Origin: Gnetum montanum
Taxonomy: Eukaryota > Streptophyta > Gnetopsida > Gnetales > Gnetaceae
Assembly (NCBI GenBank): GCA_015680685.1
Contig: MNCI01003042.1
Coordinates: 710-64,709, forward strand
DNA: 64,000 bases
Direction: 5' to 3'
Below the pieces are notes generated by a model that saw nothing but the letters and a program-made list of their open reading frames with translations, did no database searches and was not told where the DNA came from. Below, piece by piece: positions 44,724 through 54,800 of the stretch (positions are counted from its first letter, which is position 1; each line of letters opens with the position of its first letter). The position numbers and the translations under genes were made by a program.

Positions 44724-45906
44724 CTAACCTGATGATGATGAGGTGGATGCACTAGTTGAGCAGAGTTCGCAGAGAGGTTTCAGTTGTTGGTGGTTGATTA
44801 ACTATGTTCTGGTGGGATCCACAGGTTTGTAAATAAGTAAGGCCCTAGATGGGAAGGTTTCGAAGACTATGTAAGGCCCCTCCCATAATGTTTGAAACTT
44901 GGTCGGTTGAGATACATGTGAGGGGTTCCAGTACAACACTTTATCTCCACATCTAAATGTGACCTTCCAAATCCTAAGATCGTGTCATTTTTTATTGTAA
45001 GCCTTGTGGATCTCATTGGAGGATAGGGCCACTAATCGGTTCTCATCTAGCACACTTAGATTGATCAGTCATTCACGTTGTGCTAGCAAGAGGTCAAGGC
45101 CTAAGTCAATGGTAGTGGATAGTGTCTAGAGTTCTACCTGGATTGGAAGTATTGGCAACTTTCCATACACTAAATCATAAGGAGAGTACCCTACAGGAAG
45201 TTTCCAAGTGGAGCGATAGGCCCATAGGGCATCATTAAGCTTAGTGCTCCAATCCCTCCTGTATTTGCTGATGGTTCAGGTAAGGATCTTAGTGATCTCC
45301 CTATTGGTGACTTCGACTTGCCCATTGGCTTGGGGGTGATAGAGAGTTGTGAATTTATGTGTTACCCCTAAGCGTTGCATGAGTTTCTGAAAAGTGACAC
45401 CCGTAAAGTGAGTTCCATTATCAGAAATGAGTGCACGTGGCACTCCAACCCTGTTAATGATTTGTTGTTGGACAAATCGTGCGATGGTGTTGGAAGAAAA
45501 ATCAATGACGACGGCCACTTTTGCCCACTTTGTACAATAGTCCACAGCTACGATGATGTATGCCTTTCCATGTGACAGGGGTGTGATGGATCCCATGAAG
45601 TCGATGCCCCAAATGTCAAGGGCTCCAGTGGCTGGATCCACTGTTGAGGTCCCTCTAACCGTGTCTTCATCCCACCGTCCCTCTGGAATCATTCACAGGA
45701 GTAGGCAAACCATTGTGTGTCCCTGAAGATAGTGGGCCAATAATATCCTGCAAGCAGGATCTTAATGGTAGTGCGGCATCCAGCATAGTAGCCCCACAAG
45801 GGCCCTCATGAGCATCCTGGAGGACACGCAGTGTATCATCATTAGGGACACACCATCGAACCAAGCCATCTACCCACACCTTATAAAGGTGGTCATTGAT
45901 TTCCAT
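44724..45906 (-). pseudogene. pol: Integrase of element F
   Basis: The zinc-binding N-terminus (45900-45700) reads LYKVWVDGLVRWCVPND, then LQDAHEGPCG; the distal Cys pair is in a shifted frame. The catalytic core at 45692-45276 is open for 138 codons, with Asp in DIWGIDFMG, Asp in ISDNGTHF and Glu in [11 protein letters not shown], the D-D-E triad of retroviral-type integrases. The C-terminal part (45275-44724) has [19 protein letters not shown] and [10 protein letters not shown], then a GPY-type segment, ending SSSSG-stop at 44724. Small frame changes separate the pieces. It would insert element cDNA into chromosomes with the 5-bp stagger seen at the ends of F. Confidence 0.8.
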
Positions 45907-45933
45907 GAAACGCTTGGCCTTATGGAGAAACTG

Positions 45934-46600
45934 TTATTTCTGCTGATGGTTCCACTCCTTAGGTAGCTCCTGGGTTGTGAGGTAGGTGAGGATGCGATTG
46001 AACCAAGGGGATTCCTTGATTGCTTGAGGATCAACCGCACCTGTGAAGAGGAGTTCATCAAGAAATTGGTTGAATAAGGGCTCCTCCTCTTCTGCATCAT
46101 CCCATCGCACCCGAGACAAGTGGTCAATGACCATATTCTCAGTCCTCTTTCTATCTACCATGGTAAGATCAAACTCCTGAAGAATCACCAGCCACTAGAT
46201 AATGCGGGGGCTCACCGTTGGTTTGTTCATCAGGAACCAGATAGCACTGTGGTCAATATGCACAAACACCTTGTATCCGAGCACATAGTGCCAGAATTTT
46301 TCCAAGGTGAACACCATTGCCATCAACTCCTTTTCAGTGGTGGTGTAGTTCAACTGAGCACCCACAATGCTACGGCTTGCACAGTGGATATAATAAGGAC
46401 ATTTCTACTCATCACATTGTGTAAGCACAACTCCCATGGTGAAGTTGGATGCATCCATCATAATGTGAAAGGGTCTAGACCAATCAGGGGCTCGTAGAAC
46501 TGGAGTTTCTACAAGTTTTTGTTTCAGCACTTGGAATGCAGATTCGCACTTCTTGGTCCAGATGAACAGAGCATCCTTCTTTGTCAGCTCTACCAACAAC
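45934..46600 (-). pseudogene. pol: RNase H of element F
   Basis: TKKDALFIWTKKCESAFQVL followed by LVETPVLRAPDWSRPFHIM and DASNFTMGVVLTQCDE is the RT-RNase H connection and first catalytic Asp of Ty3/gypsy. The continuation to 46188-45934 (MILQEFDLTMVDRKRTENMV and DHLSRV) is the last segment, where D-H-L-S-R is typical. Stops lie near 46400. The enzyme removes genomic RNA during cDNA synthesis. Confidence 0.75.
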
Positions 46601-46629
46601 TTGGTGATCTTTGAGAAGTTTTCAATGAA

Positions 46630-47394
46630 TCGTCAGTAGTAACCAGTGTATCCAAGGAATGACCGAACATCTTTGACGGTACTTGGTTGGCGAGTAATTC
46701 CTTGGATAACCCTGATCTTTTTAGGATCTACGCTGATCCCTATTTGTGAGATGCGATGCCCCAACACAATGCCTTCTTGGACCATCAAATGTCTTTTCTG
46801 CCAATTGAGCCACAGATTGATGTCTACACACCGTTTGAGAACCTGCTCAAGATGGTCCAAGGCTTGCTCAAATGTGACCCCATAGGTGGAAAAGTCATCC
46901 ATGAAGACTTCTACACCATTGCTGATTTGTTACTGAAAAATGCTTAAGATAAGGCGTTGGAACGTAGTGGGTGCATTGCACAGGCCAAAGGGCATCTTCT
47001 TGTATGCAAAAGTCCCCCATGGACTCGTGAAAGTAGTTTTGGCCTAGTCCTTTAGTGCTATTTGGATCTGGTTATAACCACTATAACCATCCAAAAAGCT
47101 GTAGTAGAGGTGCCTAGCCATGGTGTCCAACACTTGGTCCATAAATGGGAGCGAGAAGTGGTCCTTCAAGGTCGCCATATTGAGCAACCAGAAATCAATG
47201 CAAACCCTTCACTTGCCATCTTTCTTGGGCACGATAACGAGTGGGCTAACCCATTCACTATCAGCAACAGAATAAATGAATCTTGCCTTTAGAAACTATT
47301 CGATTTCATCTTTTACAACCTGCTTCAATTTGGGATTCAACCGTCTTTATAACTGTCATCATGGCTTCATGGAAGGGTCAAGGTAGATCTGATG
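46630..47394 (-). pseudogene. pol: Reverse transcriptase of element F
   Basis: The whole RT is collinear without visible frameshifts but has about five or six in-frame stops. Landmarks: WVSPLVIVPKKDGK then stop in place of W, RVCIDFWLLNMATLKDHFSL, QVLDTMARHLYYSFLDGYSG, NQIQIALKD-stop-AKTTFTSPWG, FGLCNAPTTFQR, and EVFMDDFSTYG with the catalytic DD (46902 onward). MVQEGIVLGHRISQIGISVD and VRSFLGYTGYY follow. LGH-wording after the DD motif is typical of the Athila/Tat group. Most stops can be explained as C-to-T or G-to-A changes. Confidence 0.85.
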
Positions 47395-48480
47395 CTAGCA
47401 AACCCTGGGATCAACTCCCGTCAACTCAGGATATGACCTTGCAAATGCAGCAACCCATTTGTTTACCACCTCCAACAACTTATTCTTCTGTTCTAGAGCA
47501 AGGGTGGCATTAATGATTACCAACTTTCCATTTTGCAAAAATGCATACTCTAAGTGAGCTGGTAAAGACTTTAAATCCATGGGCTCTTGTTTGAAGCTCT
47601 CAGGGATTTCTAGCTGTCCCCAGTCATCTTGGTCATCAATAGTAGAGACCTGTTGATGAATCTCTTCCATTTCATCTCTGCTGTCAATGTAGGCTTGTAC
47701 AAGCCCCTCTGATGATTCCATGCACAATGTGCTGCTAGCTTCAGCTGTCAGCCACTGGGTGCCTTCTTGGTTAGTGGCTGCTGCGTACAAGCACTATTGA
47801 ACAGGTGATTCCTCGGTACACTAGCTGCATGCTTGAATGGATATCCGCTTAGCGAACCATAATTTCTGCACACAGTTGCACCCTAAGTCGCTGTACGCAA
47901 TGCATGGAACATGTTTCTTCTCGATCTTCCCGAAAGGATTTTCCTTGGAAATTTCAAGGGATAGATCATAGAGGCTTAATCATGCGTCCAACGTGCTTAG
48001 CCAAGCCCTTCCCATGATGATTGGGAAGTTCCCCTTACAGTTCTCTACACAGATGACCAGGAAATCAGCAAGGTAGGACCACTCACAGACAGTGGTTACA
48101 ATGTCCTCCACCAATCCCAAGGGAACGGTGATGGACTGGTTTGCTAACTTGAGCCAAATGTTGCTCTTCTTTAGCGAGGGCAGGTTCCAGTTCTTGTACA
48201 TATCATGAGAGATCAAATTAACCCCTAACCCTGAGTCTAAAAGAGCTATGAATGGCTCATTCCCTACCACCTGGAGATAGATGAGGGGGCTTCCCAAATT
48301 AGTAAATTTTTGGGGAAGGTGACTTGCTTTGATCCAGTCGGTCACAGCATGCATGAGCATGACCGTCTGGACGTTAGAGTGTTGTTGTTGTTGGCTTGGA
48401 GGCTGCTCTGGCAGTGGAGTAGTGGAGGCGCTTGTAGGTTCAAAGGCACTGGCCACAGGTGTATGCGAGGGTATGTTCAA
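47395..48480 (-). pseudogene. pol: Protease and linker of element F
   Basis: The retropepsin at 48480-47980 has the active site ALLDSGLGVNLIS and the flap/end motif FPIIMGRAWLSTLDA, preceded by a Q/P/T-rich junction from Gag. The linker at 47790-47395 contains LPAHLEYAFLQNGKLVII, ALEQKNKLLEVVNKW and YPELTGVDPRVC, the connection that precedes RT in Athila/Tat elements. The catalytic D-S-G is intact only in this copy; C has DSS and E has ESC. Confidence 0.8.
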
Positions 48481-48519
48481 ATTGTTGGGCTAGAAAAAGG
48501 GATGTTTTTGTGGCTTGGG

Positions 48520-50646
48520 TTCTGGTCCACACGGCTAAGGTGCCAGTTGTAAGTTAACAGCCCTCGTAGCGTTTCGTTGTTGCGGCTGTGGTGGTATCTC
48601 TCCCTGCATCGGAGGTGCAGGTGGTAGCTGAGTGGGATGTGGTGGAGCAGTGGTAAGAGAAGGTGATGGAGGATAGAAGAGATGTGGGTTTTCCCCTCAG
48701 GGTGATGGAGATTGAGGTCGAAAATACTCTGGAGGGTGGTAATGACTTTGAAAGGCCGCATGGCTAGAAGAGTCCCTTGGAGAGACTGGTTGCTGAACAT
48801 AGTACCCATAAGGATCTAGCTGTTTGTAAGGGTACTACTACCTTGAAGGTGGCATTCCCCATGTTTGTGGGTGCTGCCACTGTTGGAAGTATTCATATGG
48901 TTGTGGTGGCGCTCCACTTGGATAGTATCCTTACTGCTGCTGGTGGAATTGCCTAGAATTGCCTTGTGGATAAGGAAACTTTCAGGGTGTTTACCTTTGT
49001 GCCAAGCAAGGGTTCAATGCATACACCCCAGACTCTTGAAGATGTAACACCACAAGACAACATCCCTTAGGATGTTCATATTGGCATATGCCACATTTNT
49101 TTGCCAAAATTTCAGATGTGAACTTTTGTAACAGCAAAGTCTTTCGGCTTACCGCTACTTCCAGCGATGATTCTTCCTCCTAATCATAAAAATGGACTTC
49201 CCTTTTTCTGAGGGAAGGATCCTGGTTGAATTCTTCTGCACTCTCCTTTTTTCTGAGTTCTCCTTCCTCCTTGGCCACTTGTTCAATGAGGCATTGCAAC
49301 TGATGGGCCCTTAGCTCTTACAGTTGCCCCTAGGCATACACGTCAAGGGTCTTTCACATTTCAAAACAGATCCCATCAATGATGTGGCGAAGCTGTGCCT
49401 GCTAAGAGTAACCATGACCAGGGCACTAATGCAACAACGAGTAGTACCTACTCATGGTGGCATCCAAGGGTTCATGATTCGCTTGTTTCCAGCCTTGGAT
49501 TTGTCGTCTCAGGTTCGCCACTCTGGAGTATGTTTGATATTTGTCATTGAAAATTTCAAGCATTATACTCCATCTCTTGATTGATTCCAGATCCAAGGAT
49601 CAATACCAACTTTCAGCTTCTTTGATGAGTGTGCGAGGGAACAGCTTCAGCCTTTGCCAATTATTGTCAATATTTTGCAGGGTGCAGGTGTCATGGAACG
49701 CCGGTAGGTGGGCCTGTGGATCACAGTTGTATCCCCCTTCAAACCTGGGGATGTTGTTCATATCAACATGCTTGATCTGGCTATCCTTTATGTGCCTACT
49801 AGGAATTTGAACTGCCTCAAAGATCTAGAGCATACTCCGGGTAGCCAACAACGGCTTATCTGAATCATAGTCCTACTGAGGACCACGATGTCTATGACGA
49901 TTCCAACTATCCCTCCTTTCATGCTTGTAAGCATCACACAATGGTTTGCGTATTTCCTCTTATTTCTCCTTTTGGTCCTTCCGATCCTTTCAAACCATTT
50001 TACTCCCATCCTTTTGCTTCCTCCTACCTCGATTATGATCAAAGCCTGAGCTGGATGAAGGAGAAGGAGAGCAAGAGGATTGAGAAGAAGGAGAACGATC
50101 TCTCCCTCTACCCTAATGACGGTCCTAATCATCCTGTTCATCCTTGCTATGTAACCCTTCATCCCCTTGGAAATCTTGGCCACCTAGGTGCTTAGAATGA
50201 ATCATGGATTGGAGGACCTGGTGCCCCAGGGGAAGTTCAGTTGAATGGGTGTCATGAAAGATGGGATCCCCATCATCTAGAAGCCCTTGTGAAAATAAGG
50301 GGTTACTAAATTATTTCCCCTTCAACTATTCATATTTTTCTGCCTACTGCTGATCTCTTGCTCGTTGAGCCTCATTGGGATGATAGTCCCGATAGTCATG
50401 GTCCTCCATGACATACTCTGCTCCCAGGTACTGGATGCCCAATCTTCCAAGATTGTGAAATAGCATCGCAGGGGCCAATCAGTCAGGAGGATGTACAATA
50501 TTGCCCTTCATGTCCCGCCATTGTAGATGCTCATCCTGATGTAGGATGAACGTGAAATCAGGGACGTACTCATCGGGATGCTTGTACACCACCCGACATT
50601 CTTGTGGCACTGGTGGGGTGGATATCTCTCTCCTGTAAGAAGACAT
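48520..50646 (-). pseudogene. gag: Gag of element F
   Basis: The start MSSYRREISTPPVPQECRVV is at 50646. The core (49800-49300) reads IPRFEGGYNCDPQAHLPAF, LKLFPRTLIKEAESWY, MLEIFNDKYQTYSRVANLRR, EPLDATMSRYYSLLHQCPGH and LRHIIDGI, matching the retrotransposon Gag family. An arginine/serine-rich stretch lies near 50030-50100. The zinc knuckle (about 49120-49080) is CGICQYEHPKGCC, again C-x2-C-x3-H-x4-C. The tail (49050-48500) is rich in Pro, Gln and Tyr. Several stops are present. One ambiguous base, N, lies at 49099 next to the knuckle. Confidence 0.78.
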
Positions 50647-50794
50647 GCTGGACGTTAGATGGTCCACATGATTGATGTACCTTAATACTAACTTTTAATC
50701 CACCTAGCGTGCGTAAATATTTCTATCCTGGGTTCGTTCCAATGACTTGAATGATAATTTCACTAAGGTTAGATGATGCATGTAAGACATATAG

Positions 50795-50813
50795 TCCTCA
50801 GCAACGGCGCCAA
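50795..50813 (-). promoter_or_regulatory. Primer binding site of element F (tRNA-Asp type)
   Basis: The minus strand reads TGGCGCCGTTGCTGAGGAC right after the LTR. Against the complement of the plant tRNA-Asp(GUC) 3' end (TGGCGCCGTTGCCGGGGAC, from memory) only two positions differ. Confidence 0.8.
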
Positions 50814-51725
50814 TGATGAGCAACTAGGTACCCCTACGCCCAACCATACGAATCACGAGCGTTCACACGTGACCCAATCGAATTCCGTTGACTGTAAGTA
50901 CTTAACATACACCAGACTCTAACCAATGGAACTTTGGGTTAGAACAGTCATTATCTTCCTAATCTCACTTGTGATGTTCCGTTTACGATGGTTAAGTGAG
51001 ACTAAGTCTAATGATTTTTATAGCTTTTGCATATATTTTGGCGGCTAATTTAAGGTATGAAAGGTAAGGAATAAACTATTATCTAATCTCTAATTATCCT
51101 AACTTGTATTCTAACTATTCCTAGCATAAGTATCTGGTCCCATCTTCCGAGCACGTTCTGAGCATCTCCTAACACTTCTGGGCTACCAGACGTTAAGCGT
51201 CACTAGGTTTACCAAGTGTTTGATTTACATTCAAGATGGTTGTACTTATGGACTTTACGAACTACGAATGAATAATAACGATTAAAATAATAATAACAGA
51301 AACTTAAGTAATTAACATGTAACTAGCAAAGCATAAATATATTAAACTACTGAATGCATAAAATAGCTGAGTCCAAATGATGCAAGGAATGCTTGAATAG
51401 TTTGTCTTTATTGTTGTCATGCCAAGGGGCTCAGATACATCAACGCTTGAATAAAGAGCCGATCACTTTTCTTACACCTGCTACAGGCACTTGGAAAATA
51501 TTCTATCTCCTTCGGGAACAAACTGCAAAAGCTTCGCTACAACTAATTGAAAGATGCCTAAATGAGGTGGAAGGCCCTCTTATTTATAGGCCAAGAAAGG
51601 CAGCTGCGTAAACAAGGCCACATCGATGGGGAAGGCCACGTCGACGGGCCCGCGTCGACGTTGCCACGTATACGCGGCCCTATATACGTGGCCCAGCCAA
51701 CGCAGGACTCAAAGACACTTCATCA
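50814..51725 (-). repeat. 5' LTR of element F
   Basis: 912 bp, plus-strand tips TGATGAG at 50814 and TTCATCA ending at 51725. The TATA box on minus is at about 51575-51590. The GC-rich U3 array (51610-51695) has GCCACGTCGACG, GGGCCCGCGTCGACG and GTATACGCGG words. GTTGC follows at 51726. Confidence 0.92.
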
Positions 51726-51847
51726 GTTGCTTATATAATCTAGGTAATATTAGCTTACATAAATTGATACAATCTAATAAGGTTAAGTACCTTGATAATA
51801 ATGTTATAGCCTTATATAAGCATCTAATTATAATAAGGTTATATGAA
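51726..51847 (+). repeat. AT-rich repeat, right half
   Basis: Continuation of 38291-38671 after element F. ATTAGCTTACATAAATTGATAC and AATCTAATAAGGTTA words match 58826-58870. It leads directly into a tRNA-like repeat. Confidence 0.55.
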
Positions 51848-51992
51848 ACAATGAGTTATTAGCTTAACAGTAAGATTCTTGATTTGAAAGCTCCAAGTCA
51901 TAGGTTCAATTTTGGTGGGCAATGCTAAATTATAAAGTTCTAACAAGACTATATATCTTAAAGTATACCTATATTACAATTATTGTATACCT
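51848..51992 (+). repeat. tRNA-derived SINE-like repeat, copy 1
   Basis: Box A-like TTAGCTTAACAGTAAG (51859-51874) and box B-like GGTTCAATTTTGG (51903-51915) are about 44 nt apart, as in RNA polymerase III tRNA-type promoters. The shared body CTCCAAGTCATAGG and tail TTATAAAGTTCTAA...ACTATATATCTT recur in copies 2 and 4. Confidence 0.6.
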
Positions 51993-52118
51993 CCCCACTC
52001 ATACCTCTTGCCCTCTCCCCCACCAACCCTCCCACCCCATAGTAAGATCTTAAGTATATAGTATTATGATTATAAAGCTATATAATAAGGTTCATCATCA
52101 TCAAAATTGGACTAACCA

Positions 52119-52270
52119 ACAATGAGGTATTAGCCTAGTGTTAAAATTTTTGATTTAAAAGCTCCAAGTCATCAGTTTGATTTTGGTGAGTAATGTTGAG
52201 TTATAAAGTTTTAATTGAACTATATATCTTGGGCTGTACCTATGTTATAATTATTTTGAGATTCCAACAC
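52119..52270 (+). repeat. tRNA-derived SINE-like repeat, copy 2
   Basis: TTAGCCTAGTGTTAAAA, then AAAGCTCCAAGTCATCAG, a B-box-like AGTTTGATTTTGG, and the tail GAGTTATAAAGTTTTAA...CTATATATCTTGGGC. It aligns with copy 1 over about 140 bp. Confidence 0.6.
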
Positions 52271-52419
52271 ACAAAATAGGGTTTTTTTATATGGTATAAA
52301 CTTAATATATATCATTAATTATTATATAAGATTCTTATTATGAACTATAGTTATCATAATTATTATTTAAAGTAGAAGATGAGTTGGTTGGAAATCATGT
52401 CATCATCATTTAAACTTTC
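52271..52419. other. AT-rich sequence, nothing identified
   Basis: Short AT-rich gap between the SINE-like repeat and the first LINE. No feature seen. Confidence 0.4.
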
Positions 52420-53830
52420 TCTTACAAATCAATGTGTTTCATGATGCTGACAAGAAGAAGAAAAAGAAAATATACCAAATGAAAATCATATTAGAGGCTA
52501 AAGAAAAATATAAGAAGGTGGTACAAAACCAGTGGATTGCTAAAGGATATGCTAAGGACTTAGAGTAGATATTAATAGAGGTAGCTAAATAGGTTACTAA
52601 TGATTACAAGACTCACTCAAAAAAATTAGTTTGATCATGATTGTGTATAGGCTAGAAGGGACATTTTGAAGCTAATAGAAATTAAAGACAAAATCTGGTT
52701 AGGCTGTATAAAAGATTAATTGTGAAAAGAAAAGAATTTTTGTTTGAGAATAACATGAACATTTTGCATACATGATTTAAAATAAGCCTAAAATTTTTGA
52801 AAATAGTTTTAGTAAAAAGTGTCTCCATCACCTAATTTCTCTTTTCATGAAATTTATGCATTCTATAATACTATGTTTTTAGGCAAAGCTATTATTGTTT
52901 GCATTCTTGTCAAGATTTTATCTAATTTACTCTGAAGGAAGTAAAAAAAAGGCATTAATAGATTGACAACTAGAAAAGTTGTTGATTGTAATGGCTTGTA
53001 TGTTGAATTACTTAAATGGGTAGGGACTTCTCTTCATAAAGAAATTTGTCAACTAAACTTAGTTATGAAGAATAGCTTGAATCAACAATGGAAAGTCAAC
53101 AAGGTTGTACTTTTATATAAAAAAGGTGATAAAAATAATTTGAACAATTATCGAATGATAGTTATATTTAATATCATTGCTAACCTATTAGGCACTATTC
53201 TTCCAAAAAGACTTAGCATTTAGGCAGAAGATAATAACATAAGATCAATGTGTTAAGCTAATTTCAAGCAAAACTATTTCACAATTAACCATTTACTTAC
53301 ACTTAGCTATTGTATGAAAGCCACAAAAAAGCCTAATAAAAAATTATTTATTTGCTTTTTTGATCCATAAAACTTTGCTAAATAGTTTAGGCATCTCTAT
53401 CGAATTAATGGTAGCAATACAAAAGTTATATAAAGAAATCATCATTGAGCTTAATGACAAGGATTCATAGGAAATTTTTAAGTTTCAAAACAATATTAAA
53501 GTAAAGTAAGTTTGGCACTTATTCCCAACTCTTTTTGGCCTCTTTATTGATAAGTTACAAGTTTGGATTTGTATAGGCAATCATAAGCATGCTATCAAGA
53601 TTGGATCCCATGTAGTGAACCTACTTCTTTATGCAGATGATGTAGCTTTAATTTCTACTTCTAGGAAAGGTATGCAAAATATATTGCAAAGTCTGAAAAA
53701 TTTTGGTTTTTATTTTGGCCTTTAAGTCAATGTGAAAAAAAAAACAAAAATGATGATATGAGGTACAAGAAATACATCTTTTAATTTTAATTTTGGAACT
53801 ATAAGAAATACATATTTTAATTTTAATTTT
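52420..53830 (+). pseudogene. LINE A: L1-type reverse transcriptase relic
   Basis: The frames carry plant L1-type RT motifs: DCNGLYVELLKW (equivalent to DG...E..K), WKVNKVVLLYKKGDKNNLNN, NYRMIVIFNIIANLLGTILP, a middle palm region with stops, then NLLLYADDVALIST (53620-53655) holding the catalytic YADD, and LQSLKNFGFYFGL. There is a charged, lysine-rich segment at 52440-52600. The copy ends near 53830 within a GTRNTSFNFNFG-type segment also found in LINE B at about 57020. Target-primed LINEs lack LTRs; none are seen here. Dead, with stops in all frames. Confidence 0.7.
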
Positions 53831-53980
53831 AGTTGTGTGGGTTTCAGTGGTGAGGGTTTTGGCTTTGATTTGCAACAACAAGGAGTTTTGCAATGAGGGT
53901 TTTAACATTGAACATCAATTTGATTTGAGATAGTAGGAAGGGAAGTTATAGGAAGTCTAGATAGATTAATATTTTATAAG
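53831..53980. other. Junction between LINE A and LINE B
   Basis: GTGGGTTTCAGTGGTGAGGG and nearby G/T-rich sequence. No feature assigned; probably the 5' untranslated part of LINE B. Confidence 0.3.
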
Positions 53981-54800
53981 TATAGATTTGTTGCTAAAGA
54001 GATTGAGTCATCTACCAAAGAAATTTGAAAATTTTATCATGGCATCATCATAGGGGGTACACAAAAAATTTCTTTAAATACCACTATTGTAAAAGAAATT
54101 GCAATTGCACAAAGGGAGTATATGGTTAGAAAAATGGCATTGTTGGATGAAATCCATGAACAAAATAAAGAAATTCTTTGAAAGGTATCAACCCTCAAAG
54201 AGAAGATGGAGGAAAAAAAGAAGACTAGTATGGATCCTAAAAATAATGAAAAAAGTTTGCTAAAATTAGCAAAACTTGAAGTCATGGTGGAGGAAAATAA
54301 AAATGAATCTAATCTTGAAGGAACAGAGACAAAGACAAAATCTACAATTGTAAAAGCCTTGAAGGAGAAAGATAAAAAAAGGGAAAAATGAAAAAAATTA
54401 CATTTTGTAGATATCTCAGAGAGACAAAAGGTGAAAGAGATGAAACTTTATTTAAGAAAGTTGGAAAGCTTATAGATGATATGCATATAACTTCTCCAAA
54501 AATTCATAAAGCTTTTAAGGTTCCAAGTGAATGACGTAAAAAGCCTTGACATGTAATTGTTAAGTTTCATGATGTAGAAGATAGAGTGCATGTTGGAAGA
54601 CACCAACACCATATGAACAAAACTAAGAATGGGAAAAGCATTTAGATAAATGAGTACTTACTCGAAAGGAACTTGTAGAAAGAGCTTAACAATGAAAAAG
54701 GATTAACGCGACTTATGAACAAGGTTTGGTAACATACTTAAATGCTAGGAATGTTGCGATCATTACAAATAAGCAGTATTCCAAAAATTATTTTAAAAAT
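53981..54800 (+). pseudogene. LINE B ORF1-like region
   Basis: The stretch precedes the endonuclease-RT frame of LINE B. It contains a lysine/glutamate-rich coiled-coil-like segment at 54206-54391 (KLEVMVEENKNESNLEG) and an RRM-like VIVKFHDVEDRVHVGRHQ segment near 54555-54605. This is the order expected of an L1 ORF1 RNA-binding protein. TYLNARNVAIITNKQYSKN (54730-54790) closes it. Frames are broken. Confidence 0.45.

Larger units (their letters stand above)
38672..51725 (-). mobile_element. Element F, complete family 1 retrotransposon
   Basis: A 13,054-bp element on the minus strand with matching LTRs (50814-51725 and 38672-39603), primer site, gag, pol (protease, RT, RNase H, integrase), spacer, leader, ORF3 and purine tract. 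GTTGC flanks both sides (38667-38671 and 51726-51730), an exact 5-bp target duplication. By hand count the LTRs differ at about 6% over the first 300 bp. The domain order PR-RT-RH-IN and the RT and integrase wording fit the Athila/Tat group of Ty3/gypsy; I see no chromodomain. In-frame stops in gag, RT and ORF3 show it is not autonomous now, but it is the reference copy for the others. Confidence 0.93.
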
